From the NCBI GenBank assembly GCA_964651435.1, contig CAZYVU010000023.1, positions 1 through 42,744 of the forward strand: a stretch of DNA of 42,744 nt, written 5' to 3'. The DNA comes from CAZYVU01 sp964651435 (lineage in GTDB: Bacteria > Desulfobacterota > Syntrophorhabdia > Syntrophorhabdales > CAYQXL01). The position numbers and the translations under genes are program-made. Numbering within the stretch: position 1 is the stretch's first letter; every line of letters starts with the position of its first letter. The notes under the pieces were generated by a model that did not search any database, had not been told where the DNA came from, and saw nothing but the letters and a program-made list of their open reading frames with translations. This document shows positions 6,656 to 16,099 of the stretch, piece by piece.

Positions 6656-7997
6656 CCCTTCGTCACGGCTGCCGATCCTTAATGATGGCGTCATAGGCCC
6701 CCTTGTCCGGCAGAGCTGGGAGGTGAGCTGGCCCATGACGCTCATCATGTTCTTTGAATTCCTCATAGGGATTGCCGATGTCTACATTGCCGGCCGCGTG
6801 GGCAAAGAGGTGCAGGCCGCCTATGGGTTCGTCGTTCAGTTCTATTTCTTCTTCATCATCATCGTAAACGCGCTGACAACAGGGACGGTGGCGGTTATCT
6901 CCCGCCTTTATACGGGCGGCGACAGGGAGAGGCTTTCGGAGGCCGTCTTCTCCACCATCACGGCCACGGCTGCGTGCGGGATATGCTTTGCGGCCGCGGG
7001 GATCATCCTGACACCCCAGATCATCGGTATCCTCGACATTCCCGACTCCTTGAAGCCCATTGCCGTGCCCTTGGGCAGGATATACGCCCTTGGCGTAATC
7101 TTCCACTACATTCTCATCAACACGAACGGCGTCCTCAGGGCCTGCAAGAGCGTGAGGAGTTCGCTGACAACAATGGCCGTTGTCTGCGTGATGAACGTGG
7201 GGCTTAATTTTCTTCTCGTCTACGGAACCCCCCTGGGCTACCTCGGAATTGCAGTCTCAACGGCCGCTGCGGTTTGTGCCGGCAGCATGATCAATCTTGG
7301 CCACATGAGGGCCTTCATAGGCGCGAGGATGGTCTTTTCCCGTGAGATAGCGGCAAGAATAGCGTCCATAGGCTGGCCCGCCGGCGTGGGCCAGGCGTCG
7401 TGGCAACTGCACGCCATGGTGCTTTTTCTTATATTGGCGGCAATTCCCGAAAAAAGCGTCGAGGTGCTTGCGGCCTTTGCCGCCGGGTTACGTGTGGAAT
7501 CGGCCATTTTTCTGCCCGCAATGGCCTTTAATATGGGATGTGCCGTTGTTGTGGGCAACCTTCTGGGCGAGGGGAAAAGGGAGGAGGCCTTCAAGGCCGG
7601 GATCGTAACGGCTCTCATGGGCGTCTCCCTCGTTCTTGTCCTTACCCTACTGGTCATTGTCGGGGCGCCGTGGATCATGCCCCTTCTTTCCCACAACCCC
7701 ACAGTCGTCGGTGAGGGCATCCGGTACCTCTACATCAGCATGCTCAGCGAGCCTTTTATGGCCCTGTGGCTTATCCTGGGGGGCGGGCTCATCGGTGCCG
7801 GCGACACAAAAGGGGTTATGGCCATTGTCGTGGGGGCCACGTGGCTCGTCCGCATACCCATCAGCTACGTTCTGGTGGTTCTCCTGGGCTTCGGTCCCGA
7901 GGCTGTCTGGTGGGCCCTTAATGCCTCCCAATTCGTCTGCGCCATCTTTGTGACGCGCCGCTATCTGCTGAAAAGGTGGCTTGCGGCGCCGGCGTGA
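6648..7997 (+). CDS. MATE-family efflux transporter
   Basis: An integral inner-membrane antiporter of 449 residues with about 12 hydrophobic helices in two similar halves, the usual MATE length. N-terminal sequence VRQSWEVSWPMTLIMFFEFLIGIADVYIAG is typical of the first helix, and the second half repeats with WPAGVGQASWQ. MATE proteins export cationic drugs or metabolites using Na+ or H+. The frame starts at a GTG overlapping the preceding stop by 8 bases; no strong ribosome site is evident, so re-initiation is likely. Substrate is unknown, and its link to the sulfur genes is positional only. Confidence 0.9.
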   Translation: MADPSSRLPILNDGVIGPLVRQSWEVSWPMTLIMFFEFLIGIADVYIAGRVGKEVQAAYGFVVQFYFFFIIIVNALTTGTVAVISRLYTGGDRERLSEAVFSTITATAACGICFAAAGIILTPQIIGILDIPDSLKPIAVPLGRIYALGVIFHYILINTNGVLRACKSVRSSLTTMAVVCVMNVGLNFLLVYGTPLGYLGIAVSTAAAVCAGSMINLGHMRAFIGARMVFSREIAARIASIGWPAGVGQASWQLHAMVLFLILAAIPEKSVEVLAAFAAGLRVESAIFLPAMAFNMGCAVVVGNLLGEGKREEAFKAGIVTALMGVSLVLVLTLLVIVGAPWIMPLLSHNPTVVGEGIRYLYISMLSEPFMALWLILGGGLIGAGDTKGVMAIVVGATWLVRIPISYVLVVLLGFGPEAVWWALNASQFVCAIFVTRRYLLKRWLAAPA

Positions 7998-8041
7998 GCG
8001 GGTTGAAAAGGCAGGTTCATTCATGTAAGCTAAACCCTACC

Positions 8042-9496
8042 ATGAGAACGATAACCTACTACAGCACAAACGACAAAAGCGATCAGGTCGACTTCGAAAC
8101 GGCCCTGCTCCGCGGGATGGCCGCCGGCTATGGCTTATATATGATGTCGCGCTCCGATGTGCCCGCGCTATCGGCCGACGTCATCCGGGCGATGAAATCT
8201 ATGGCATACCCGGAAATTGCCTTTCACGTCCTCTATCCGTTCCTGTCTGCCGAGATCCCCGAGGACCGGCTCCGCTCCCTCCTCGATGATGCTTACCGCG
8301 TCGACGTGATACCCACCGATGTCAGGCATGTTGCCGGCAGGACATCGATTATGTGGCTCACCCAAGGTCCAACATACTCTTTCAAGGACTATGCGGCCCG
8401 GTTCTTTGGCCGGGCGCTCGACTACTTCCTCGGCCGCCGTGGTTTGAGGCGCGTCGTCGTTGTGGCTACCAGCGGCGATACGGGGGGCGCCGTGGCCGAC
8501 GCCTTGTGGGGCCTCGACAACGTGGCCAACATCGTTTTTTATCCCGGCGGTTCCATAAGCGAGGGGCAGAGGCGGCAGATGACGACACTTGGTCGAAACG
8601 TCTACGCCTTTGAGGTGAATGGAGACTTTGACATCTGCCAGGCCCTGGCGAAAAGCATACTGGGTGATGCAGGGTTTGCCCGGGAGGTGTTCCGGGACGA
8701 GGAGCGCTTTACCTCGGCCAACTCCATCAGCCTGGGGAGGCTTCTGCCCCAGGCGGTCTACCCTTTCTACGCCTATTCCCGGGTTGCCGAAGGCGGAGAG
8801 GGACTCATTGCAAGTATTCCTTCGGGAAACTTCGGCAACATGATGGGCACCGTCGTGGCGAGACAGATGGGCCTGCCGGTGGAAAAAATAGTCTGCGGGG
8901 TCAACGAGAACAGAGAGTTCCCGGAATTCCTGGAAACGGGCCGGTACGTGGTGAGACCGTCGGTGAAGTCGCCGTCGTCGGCAATGATCGTATCGCACCC
9001 GAGCAACCTGGCCCGCCTTATCGATTTCTACGGCGGCCACATGTACGACGAGCGTGATCCCTCCACGGGCCAAGTGGTCAGGCCGGGCATCATCGATGGC
9101 ATGCCCGACATCGAAATGATGCGACGCCAGATCGTCTCGACGGGCATTACGAACGAGGAGCATTACGAGACCATGAGGGAGGTCTACGAACGATACGGGG
9201 TAATCCTTGATCCGCATGGCGCTGTGGGCTGGAAAACGCTGGAGCGGTTCCTCGGCGGGCGGCACGAAAGGCCGTCGGTCATATATGAGACGGCCGATCC
9301 GGGCAAGTTCCCCGATGATGTTGTGCGGGCCATAGGCGTGACGCCCGATCTTCCGCCCGGTATGAAGCGGCAGGCGTCTCTCCCCGAAAGGATCTACCGC
9401 ATGGCGAGCGAGCCGGACCACACAGCCCAAGGAATGAGGTTGAGCCGTCGGCAGCTCGTGGAAGCAAAAGAGAAAATCGGGGACATCTTTCGGTGA
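8042..9496 (+). CDS. thrC: Threonine synthase
   Basis: A cytoplasmic PLP enzyme of 484 residues that converts O-phospho-L-homoserine to L-threonine. It begins YYSTN, the usual N-terminal motif of the longer (fungal/E. coli-like) class. The PLP lysine is Lys115 in TYSFKDYAARFF; ATSGDTGGAVADAL is the phosphate-binding loop and IPSGNFGNMM follows as expected. The ATG at 8042 was chosen because the homologous sequence begins there; an in-frame ATG at 7976 lies inside the MATE gene. No good ribosome site is visible. The stop overlaps the GTG of the next gene by three bases. Confidence 0.92.
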   Translation: MRTITYYSTNDKSDQVDFETALLRGMAAGYGLYMMSRSDVPALSADVIRAMKSMAYPEIAFHVLYPFLSAEIPEDRLRSLLDDAYRVDVIPTDVRHVAGRTSIMWLTQGPTYSFKDYAARFFGRALDYFLGRRGLRRVVVVATSGDTGGAVADALWGLDNVANIVFYPGGSISEGQRRQMTTLGRNVYAFEVNGDFDICQALAKSILGDAGFAREVFRDEERFTSANSISLGRLLPQAVYPFYAYSRVAEGGEGLIASIPSGNFGNMMGTVVARQMGLPVEKIVCGVNENREFPEFLETGRYVVRPSVKSPSSAMIVSHPSNLARLIDFYGGHMYDERDPSTGQVVRPGIIDGMPDIEMMRRQIVSTGITNEEHYETMREVYERYGVILDPHGAVGWKTLERFLGGRHERPSVIYETADPGKFPDDVVRAIGVTPDLPPGMKRQASLPERIYRMASEPDHTAQGMRLSRRQLVEAKEKIGDIFR

Positions 9497-9912
9497 ACAC
9501 CTCCGTGGGCCGCTTTTGGAAGGGCTCCTGCACCTGCTCTCTCTTGGCGCTGTTGGGGCTTGCCCTTTGGGCATGCACATCCTCTCCCGTTGGGGACATG
9601 ACGACGGAAAAACTGAAGGCTATGACCGCCGGTGGTAATCCCCTTCTCATAGTCGATACTCGATCCGATGTCGAGTTTGCCCGGGGGAGGATCCCCGGTG
9701 CGCTCCATGTTCCCCGGGACCGCTTCTCTTCCCTCCCGTCGCTCCTTGGCGCAGATAAAAGGAAGGTACTCGTCTTCTACTGCCGGGGCTACGGTTGAGA
9801 CACGAGCGTTGCAGCCGCGGTCGTGGCCTACCGGCTTGGATACGAGAACATCTTCACTCTTGCGGGCGGCTTTTCGGCCTGGACAAAGAGGGGGTATGAT
9901 GTTGAGAAATAA
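9493..9912 (+). CDS. Rhodanese-like lipoprotein with predicted selenocysteine (U102)
   Basis: An exported single rhodanese domain of 139 residues. The signal peptide ends in a lipobox (LALWAC, lipidated Cys28). The domain shows LLIVDTRSDVEFARGRIPGALHVP, then VLVFYC(97)RGYG, then TGA at 9796-9798, then DTSVAAAVVAYRLGYENIFTL and GGFSAWTKRGYDVEK before TAA. Many homologs read YCxGxGC here, so the TGA falls at the sixth position of the active loop, a conserved Cys: Cys97-x4-Sec102. A GGTC-loop hairpin follows. Selenocysteine rhodanese-related sulfurtransferases are known in Sec-rich deltaproteobacteria. It overlaps thrC by three bases. The likely role is periplasmic sulfur or selenium transfer or disulfide chemistry. 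Confidence 0.82.
9796..9827 (+). promoter_or_regulatory. Candidate bacterial SECIS element after UGA102
   Basis: After TGA (9796-9798) the bases GCCGC (9814-9818), loop GGTC (9819-9822), GTGGC (9823-9827) form a 5-bp stem with one G-U pair. The GGUC loop is the same core seen in the E. coli fdhF SECIS and lies about 21 bases downstream of UGA, within the usual distance. Confidence 0.65.
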
Positions 9913-9945
9913 ATGCTCTGTCCCGCAGAACCAGGAGGGTGCGCG

Positions 9946-10713
9946 ATGACGCCCGCCGTGGCGGCAAGAGGCCTCTCCTTCCGGTACAACGGCACGACCG
10001 TCCTTTCTGAAATATCCTTTGAACTGGCCAAAGGAGACTATCTGGGCCTCGTGGGTCCCAATGGTTCGGGAAAAACGACCCTGATCCGTCTTATCCTGGG
10101 ATTTCTCGAACCGTACCGGGGAACAGTGCTGCTCTTCGGTCAACGGCCCGCCGATTTTGACGGCTGGCAAAAGGTCGGTTATCTCCCCCAAAGGGCGCAA
10201 TCCTTCAACCCCCACTTTCCCGCGTCGGTGCGGGAGGTCGTTGAGCTGGGACTCATATCGGAAAAGCGCTTTCCGCGACGCTTCGGCCGTGAGGACAGTC
10301 GGCGTGTTGAAGCGGCGCTCGACCTCATGGACATCGGATCCATACAGAACAAGCTTATAGGCGCCCTTTCCGGGGGTCAGCAGCAGCGCGCACTCATAGC
10401 CCGGGCGCTGGCCAGCGAGCCGAGCCTCCTCATCCTCGACGAACCCACGACGGCCCTGGACCCGGAGGCCAGGGAACGGTTCTTCCAGGTCCTTTCCCGT
10501 GTCAACGGGGAAAACGGGACCACGATTATCATCATTACGCACGACTTGGGCACCATAGGACGCTATGCGTCAAAACTCCTCTACGTGGACAAAAAAGTAG
10601 TATTTTTCGGCGGTTTTGACACCTTTTGCGAGTCACCCGATATGGCAACCTACTTTGGGGAGCATTCCCAGCACATTATCTGCCACAGGCATGACGATCA
10701 CGGGAAGGGATAG
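9946..10713 (+). CDS. Metal-type ABC transporter ATPase (ZnuC-like)
   Basis: A cytoplasmic ATP-binding subunit of 255 residues. Walker A is GPNGSGKTT (37-45), the signature is LSGGQQQRALIARAL, Walker B is LLILDEPTTALD, and the switch His is in IIITHDLG. Length and sequence match the Zn/Mn/Fe (ZnuC/MntB) group. The C-terminus has several His (HSQH, CHRHDDH), suggestive of metal contact. The ATG at 9946 follows AGGAGGG. The cognate permease is 48 bases downstream. No periplasmic binding-protein gene is adjacent; the gene before it encodes the selenocysteine rhodanese lipoprotein instead. Confidence 0.88.
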   Translation: MTPAVAARGLSFRYNGTTVLSEISFELAKGDYLGLVGPNGSGKTTLIRLILGFLEPYRGTVLLFGQRPADFDGWQKVGYLPQRAQSFNPHFPASVREVVELGLISEKRFPRRFGREDSRRVEAALDLMDIGSIQNKLIGALSGGQQQRALIARALASEPSLLILDEPTTALDPEARERFFQVLSRVNGENGTTIIIITHDLGTIGRYASKLLYVDKKVVFFGGFDTFCESPDMATYFGEHSQHIICHRHDDHGKG

Positions 10714-10761
10714 GGGAGGTGGGTGAGTGATTGAGGGGCTGCGCGAGGGAATGAGAGTCTG

Positions 10762-11580
10762 ATGGACTTTTTTGATATGTTTCACCATGGATTTGTGCAG
10801 AGAGCCCTGTTGGCGGGATGCTTCATCGCCATTCTCTGCTCCTCCCTCGGCGTTTTTCTCGTGCTCAGGCGCCTGTCCCTCATCGGGGACGGGCTTGCCC
10901 ACGTTACCTTTGGCACGGTGGCCCTCGGACTCCTGCTTAACATCTTTCCTCTCTACGTGGCCATCCCTGTCACGCTCGCCAGTTCGCTGGGCATACTGAA
11001 GCTTACCCAAAAGGCCCGGCTGTACGGTGACGCAGCCATCGCCATCGTCTCATCCATCGGCGTTTCCATGGGTGTGCTTCTGGCCAGCAAGGCCGGTGGT
11101 TTCAACGTGGACCTCTTCAGCTATCTCTTCGGAAACATTCTTTCCATTACCACCGGAGAGGTCTGGCTGTCCGTTCTTCTTTCCGTTCTCCTTACGGGGC
11201 TCATTCTTGTTTTTTATCAGGAGATGCTGTCGGTCACCTTTGATGAGGAAACGGCCCACACATCGGGCGTCGATACGAAGATGATGAACCGGATACTGGT
11301 TCTCATGACGGCCCTTACGGTTGTCCTTGCAATGCGCGTTGTGGGCGTCATGCTTATAACGGCGCTCCTTGTTCTCCCGCCCGTTACGGCCCTCCAGATG
11401 TCCCGCGGCTTCAAGGGCACCATAGTCATCTCTTGTATCGCCGGCCTGCTTTCCGTTATCCTCGGTGTCCTTATCTCCTTTGCCGCCGACCTCCCAACAG
11501 GAGCGACAATCGTGCTTATCAATTTTCTCTTCTTTGTCCTTGCCTTCGGGGCCCGAAACCTTGCCTCGAGGGAACCCTGA
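10762..11580 (+). CDS. Metal-type ABC transporter permease (ZnuB-like)
   Basis: An inner-membrane permease of 272 residues with eight to nine hydrophobic helices (ABC-3 family). FLVLRRLSLIGDGLAHVTFGTVALG is the typical N-terminal motif, and ALLVLPPVTALQM the conserved helix near the C-terminus. It should form the channel for the ATPase encoded just upstream, importing zinc or manganese. The start ATG at 10762 lacks a strong ribosome site. The pair lacks a visible solute-binding partner in this window. Confidence 0.88.
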   Translation: MDFFDMFHHGFVQRALLAGCFIAILCSSLGVFLVLRRLSLIGDGLAHVTFGTVALGLLLNIFPLYVAIPVTLASSLGILKLTQKARLYGDAAIAIVSSIGVSMGVLLASKAGGFNVDLFSYLFGNILSITTGEVWLSVLLSVLLTGLILVFYQEMLSVTFDEETAHTSGVDTKMMNRILVLMTALTVVLAMRVVGVMLITALLVLPPVTALQMSRGFKGTIVISCIAGLLSVILGVLISFAADLPTGATIVLINFLFFVLAFGARNLASREP

Positions 11581-11630
11581 CCGGCGCAGCGGAACTTTAT
11601 ACTTTCAAGGCGTTGAACGCTTTTCCCGTG

Positions 11631-11659
11631 TTGACAAGGCAGGGGGGGCTACTTATATT
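11631..11659 (+). promoter_or_regulatory. Sigma-70 promoter of dnaK-lon
   Basis: TTGACA (11631-11636), a 17-base spacer and TATATT (11654-11659) precede dnaK; the predicted start is near 11666, about 29 bases before the ATG. No CIRCE inverted repeat was seen. Confidence 0.8.
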
Positions 11660-11694
11660 TAGAGCGTATTAGAATATTACCGAGGAGGGCTCAG

Positions 11695-13605
11695 ATGGCT
11701 AAAAAAGTTATAGGAATCGACCTCGGAACGACGAACTCGGTTGTGGCAATTATGGAGGGCGGAGATCCGAAGGTGATAGTAAATGAGGAAGGAAGTCGTG
11801 TTACACCCAGTGTAGTTGCTTTTACCAAGGACGGTGAGGTGCTTGTGGGGCAGACAGCAAAGAGGCAGGCTATCACCAACCCTGAAAATACAGTTTTTTC
11901 CATCAAGCGGTTCATGGGCCGGCGGTACAGCGAGGTGATGGGCGAGATCAAGACGGTGCCGTACAAGGTAGTGAGTGACAACGAGGGCAACGTGCGGGTC
12001 GAGGCCCGCGGCAAGCAGTACACGCCGCAGGAGATTTCGGCGTTCATACTTCAAAAACTGAAGAAATCGGCTGAGGCATACTTAGGGCAGACGATCGACG
12101 ATGCCGTTATCACCGTTCCGGCCTATTTTAACGATTCGCAGCGACAGGCAACGAAGGATTCGGGAAGGATAGCCGGCCTCAACGTCTTGAGAATCATCAA
12201 CGAGCCCACGGCGTCCGCCCTGGCATACGGCCTTGACAAGAAAAAGGACGAAACGATAGCCGTGTACGACTTCGGCGGCGGCACCTTCGACATCTCCATA
12301 CTGGAGGTCGGCGACAACGTCGTGGAGGTGAAGTCGACGAACGGCGACACCCACCTTGGCGGCGACGACATCGACCAGAGGGTTATTGATTGGATTGTCG
12401 CCGAGTTCAAGAAGGACCAGGGTATCGACCTTTCGGCCGACAAGATGGCGCTGCAGAGGCTGAAAGAAGCGGGCGAGCGGGCAAAGATAGAGCTGTCTAC
12501 GACGGTGGAGACAGAGATCAACCTCCCCTTCATAACTGCGGACAGCTCGGGACCGAAGCACCTGAACCTGAGATTGCGCAGGGCTGAGCTGGAGAAGCTC
12601 GCCGATGATATTTTTGAAAGGTCCATAGCACCCTGCAAGCGGGCTCTCGAAGACGCCAAGCTGACTACAAGCAAGATCGACGAGGTTGTTCTTGTCGGCG
12701 GGTCGACGCGGATACCAAAGGTGCAGGAGCTTGTGAAGAGCTTTTTCGGAAGGGAGCCTCACCGGGGCGTGAACCCCGACGAGGTGGTGGCGCTTGGGGC
12801 AGCCGTTCAGGCGGGCGTCCTTGCCGGAGAGGTGAAGGATGTGCTCCTTCTCGACGTTACACCGCTCTCGCTGGGCATTGAGACCTTGGGCGGCGTGATG
12901 ACGAAGATTATCGAACGGAACACGACGATCCCCACAAAGAAGAGCCAGGTTTTTACAACGGCCGAAGATAACCAGACGACCGTCGAGATTCACGTGCTTC
13001 AGGGTGAGCGTGATTTTGCCCGTGATAACAGGACCCTCGGCAAGTTCCACCTTATGGGCCTGCCGACGGCGCCGAGGGGCATTCCGCAGGTGGAAGTGAC
13101 TTTTGATATAGATGCGAACGGTATCCTGCACGTTTCAGCCAAGGACATGGCGACAGGCAAGGAGCAGAACATAACCATCACCGCCTCCACCGGCCTGAGC
13201 GAAGAAGAGATCAAGCGGATGGTCAGTGATGCGGAAGTGAACGCCGAAGAGGACAAAAAGCGGAAGCAGGAGATCGAGGCCAAAAATCACCTCGAAAACC
13301 TGATATACAATACGGAAAAGACGAAGAACGAAAATAAGGACAAATTGAGCTCAGACGAGCTCAGCGAAATCGACAACGCCTTGTCAACGGCCAAGGATGC
13401 GGTCAACTCCGGAGACGCGGGCAGAATCTCGCGCGTCATGGAAGACCTGACCAAGGCCTCCCACAAGCTTGCGGAAGTTCTGTACAAGAAGACGGCCGGC
13501 CAGACGGCCGGAGGTCCTCAGGGCGGACCGGGACAGGGCGGACCCACAGGCGGCAAAGGGGATGATGACGTAGTCGATGCCGAGTTCGAGGATGTTCGAA
13601 AGTAG
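11695..13605 (+). CDS. dnaK: Chaperone DnaK (Hsp70)
   Basis: The cytoplasmic ATP-dependent chaperone, full length at 636 residues. IGIDLGTTNSVVAIMEGG is the N-terminal phosphate loop, VYDFGGGTFDISILE and LVGGSTRIPKV are the other nucleotide-site signatures, and the substrate domain (about residues 385-505) is followed by a helical lid and a Gly/Gln-rich acidic tail ending DAEFEDVRK. GAGGAGGG lies upstream of the ATG. Neither grpE nor dnaJ is adjacent; instead lon follows after 8 bases, pairing a folding machine with a protease under one heat-stress-type transcript. Confidence 0.98.
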   Translation: MAKKVIGIDLGTTNSVVAIMEGGDPKVIVNEEGSRVTPSVVAFTKDGEVLVGQTAKRQAITNPENTVFSIKRFMGRRYSEVMGEIKTVPYKVVSDNEGNVRVEARGKQYTPQEISAFILQKLKKSAEAYLGQTIDDAVITVPAYFNDSQRQATKDSGRIAGLNVLRIINEPTASALAYGLDKKKDETIAVYDFGGGTFDISILEVGDNVVEVKSTNGDTHLGGDDIDQRVIDWIVAEFKKDQGIDLSADKMALQRLKEAGERAKIELSTTVETEINLPFITADSSGPKHLNLRLRRAELEKLADDIFERSIAPCKRALEDAKLTTSKIDEVVLVGGSTRIPKVQELVKSFFGREPHRGVNPDEVVALGAAVQAGVLAGEVKDVLLLDVTPLSLGIETLGGVMTKIIERNTTIPTKKSQVFTTAEDNQTTVEIHVLQGERDFARDNRTLGKFHLMGLPTAPRGIPQVEVTFDIDANGILHVSAKDMATGKEQNITITASTGLSEEEIKRMVSDAEVNAEEDKKRKQEIEAKNHLENLIYNTEKTKNENKDKLSSDELSEIDNALSTAKDAVNSGDAGRISRVMEDLTKASHKLAEVLYKKTAGQTAGGPQGGPGQGGPTGGKGDDDVVDAEFEDVRK

Positions 13606-13613
13606 AGGAAAAA

Positions 13614-15962
13614 ATGGTAATAGGGCTTAAGAATGATAGCAGCGTAAAAGACAAGCTGTTCATACCGGCAGAACTGCCTATACTGCCCCTCCGAGGCACG
13701 GTGGCTTACCCGGATTTGGTGATTCCTCTGGTGGTAGGAAGGGACAGGTCCATCCGGCTCATCGATGAGGCCATGGCCAAGGACAGGATGATCGGCATCC
13801 TGACGCAGCGGAATGCGGAGATAGAGGACCCCGATGAGGAGGACCTGTACACGTTAGGGACCGTTGCCAGCATCATGAAGATGGTGAAGATGGTGGACGG
13901 CAGCCAGAGGATTGTCGTCCAGGGGCTGTGCCGGTTCAAGCTGATAGAATTTACGAGCAAGGAGCCCCACCTCGAGGCCAAGGTCCTGCCGATATTCGAG
14001 GAGTACCAGAGAGATATAGAAATAGACGCCATGTACATCAACCTCAAGAATCTGTACAGCAGGGCCGTGGAAATGGCGCCCTACCTCTCGTCGGAGCTGG
14101 CTCAGATTGCGGCAAAGATCGAGAATCCGGGTAACCTTGCGGACCTCGTTGCGTCGACTATCAATGTCAGCGTGCCGGAAAAGCAGGAGATCCTGGAAAA
14201 GATCGACCTCAAGGAGCGGATGAAGAAGGTAACGATCCTCTTGAACCGGGAAGTGGAGACGCTGGAGCTGAGCAGCAAGATCCAGTCTCATGTGAAAGAG
14301 GGTATCGACAAGACCCAGAGGGAATACTACCTCAGGGAGCAGTTGAAAGCGATTCAAAAGGAATTGGGCGAAACGGACGAGAAGTTTACGGAAATCGAGG
14401 ACATGAAGAAAAAGATCACAGAGGCCAAGATGCCTGCCGAGGCGCAAAAGGTGGCCGAAAAGGAGCTCGAAAGGCTTTCCCGGATGAGTACTATGTCGGC
14501 CGAATACACCGTTTCGCGGACATACCTCGACTGGCTGACGGAGCTACCGTGGTCGAAGGAGACTGAAGACAATCTCGACATTTCCGATGCCACGACGATC
14601 CTCGATGAAGACCACTACAACCTGAAAAAGGTCAAGAAGAGAATCCTCGAGTACCTGGCCGTTCGCAAGCTCAAGGCAGATATGAAGGGGCCCATCCTAT
14701 GCTTTGTGGGGCCGCCCGGCGTCGGCAAGACTTCGCTGGGCCGGTCGATTGCCAGGGCCCTGGGGAGAAAGTTTATGCGCATGTCCCTGGGGGGCATTCG
14801 TGACGAGGCGGAGATCCGCGGACACAGGAGAACCTATGTGGGTGCGCTCCCGGGCCGGATCATCCAGGGTATAAAGAAGGCGGGGTCCAACAACCCCATC
14901 TTCATGCTCGACGAGGTGGACAAGATAGGAATGGATTTTCGCGGCGACCCGTCGAGTGCGCTATTAGAGGTTTTGGACCCGGAGCAGAATTTTTCTTTTA
15001 GCGATCATTACCTTGAGGTGCCCTTCGACCTTTCGAAGGTGATGTTTATTGCCACCGCCAACATGCTTGATCCGATACCGCCGGCCCTCAAGGACAGGAT
15101 GGAGGTCCTCGAGCTTCCGGGATACACCGAAGAGGAGAAGCTTATGATCGCCAGGCAGTTCCTGCTGCCCAAGCAGCTTGGGGAGCACGGACTGACGGAA
15201 GAGAATATCGAGTTTGACGACGAGGCCATAAAGACGATCATCAGGTCCTACACCCGGGAATCGGGCGTGAGAAACCTGGAGAGGGAGATTGCCTCCGTCT
15301 GCCGAGCCGTGGCCAAAGAGGTGGCCGAGGGCAAGACGGAGCTGACGAAGGTTGTTGCCGAGAGCATACACGGGTATCTCGGCCCCATTAAGTTTTTCTC
15401 CGAAATTGCCGAGCGAACCAAATACTCGGGAGTGGCAACGGGGCTTGCCTGGACGCCGACAGGCGGCGATATCCTTTTCATCGAGTCGACAAAGATGCGG
15501 GGAAAGGGCAACCTTAACCTCACGGGCCAGCTCGGCGATGTTATGAAAGAATCAGCTCAGGCGGCCTTGAGCTATGTTAGGAGCAAGGCCGGCGACTACA
15601 ACATTAGCGAGGAGTTTTTCGAAAAGAATGATATCCACATCCATGTCCCTCAGGGCGCCATCCCCAAGGATGGGCCGTCAGCGGGGGTCACCATGCTCGT
15701 CTCCCTCATTTCTCTCCTCACGGACCGGCACGTTCGGAACGATGTGGCTATGACGGGAGAGATCACCTTGCGCGGCCTTGTCCTACCCGTGGGAGGGATT
15801 AAGGAGAAGGTCCTGGCGGCCAGGAGGGCGGGCATCAAGAGCGTCATTCTGCCGAAGCTGAATGAGAAGGATCTGGAAGAGGTTCCCGAAACGATTAAGG
15901 AAAAGATGGAATTCCGGTTTATCGAGAAGATGGACGAGGCCATTCAGTTGGCACTCGGATGA
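13614..15962 (+). CDS. lon: ATP-dependent Lon protease
   Basis: A full-length 782-residue LonA-type protease. The N-terminal substrate domain starts with LPILPLRGTVAYPDLVIPL; the AAA module has Walker A GPPGVGKT near residue 366 and Walker B FMLDEVDKI; the C-terminal protease domain has the catalytic Ser689 in GPSAGVTM and Lys732 in GGIKEKVL. It degrades misfolded and regulatory proteins in the cytoplasm. The ATG is 8 bases after dnaK, so it is co-transcribed. A strong intrinsic terminator starts 7 bases after the stop codon. Confidence 0.98.
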   Translation: MVIGLKNDSSVKDKLFIPAELPILPLRGTVAYPDLVIPLVVGRDRSIRLIDEAMAKDRMIGILTQRNAEIEDPDEEDLYTLGTVASIMKMVKMVDGSQRIVVQGLCRFKLIEFTSKEPHLEAKVLPIFEEYQRDIEIDAMYINLKNLYSRAVEMAPYLSSELAQIAAKIENPGNLADLVASTINVSVPEKQEILEKIDLKERMKKVTILLNREVETLELSSKIQSHVKEGIDKTQREYYLREQLKAIQKELGETDEKFTEIEDMKKKITEAKMPAEAQKVAEKELERLSRMSTMSAEYTVSRTYLDWLTELPWSKETEDNLDISDATTILDEDHYNLKKVKKRILEYLAVRKLKADMKGPILCFVGPPGVGKTSLGRSIARALGRKFMRMSLGGIRDEAEIRGHRRTYVGALPGRIIQGIKKAGSNNPIFMLDEVDKIGMDFRGDPSSALLEVLDPEQNFSFSDHYLEVPFDLSKVMFIATANMLDPIPPALKDRMEVLELPGYTEEEKLMIARQFLLPKQLGEHGLTEENIEFDDEAIKTIIRSYTRESGVRNLEREIASVCRAVAKEVAEGKTELTKVVAESIHGYLGPIKFFSEIAERTKYSGVATGLAWTPTGGDILFIESTKMRGKGNLNLTGQLGDVMKESAQAALSYVRSKAGDYNISEEFFEKNDIHIHVPQGAIPKDGPSAGVTMLVSLISLLTDRHVRNDVAMTGEITLRGLVLPVGGIKEKVLAARRAGIKSVILPKLNEKDLEEVPETIKEKMEFRFIEKMDEAIQLALG

Positions 15963-15968
15963 CCTTTT

Positions 15969-15997
15969 GGGGGCGGTTTTCCGCCCCCCTTTTTTTT
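15969..15997 (+). terminator. Intrinsic terminator of dnaK-lon
   Basis: GGGGGCGG (15969-15976), loop TTTT, CCGCCCCC (15981-15988), then eight T (15990-15997). This is a classic rho-independent terminator right after lon. Confidence 0.92.
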
Positions 15998-16099
15998 GGT
16001 TCATAAAACTTTCTAAGCAGAATCGCCGCTGACGGGAGAGGCCTGTCGGGCCTGACGGGTGCGGCGGTTGCCGACTTACATTGACGAAGGAGCGAGGGC

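Noticed and set aside
12082..13131. Long minus-strand frame opposite dnaK
   Set aside because: High-GC codon shadow of dnaK with no recognisable protein features.
16020..16070. GC-rich inverted segments before the small lipoprotein as a riboswitch
   Set aside because: Partial pairing (CGCCGC with GCGGCG) does not match any riboswitch consensus that I know.
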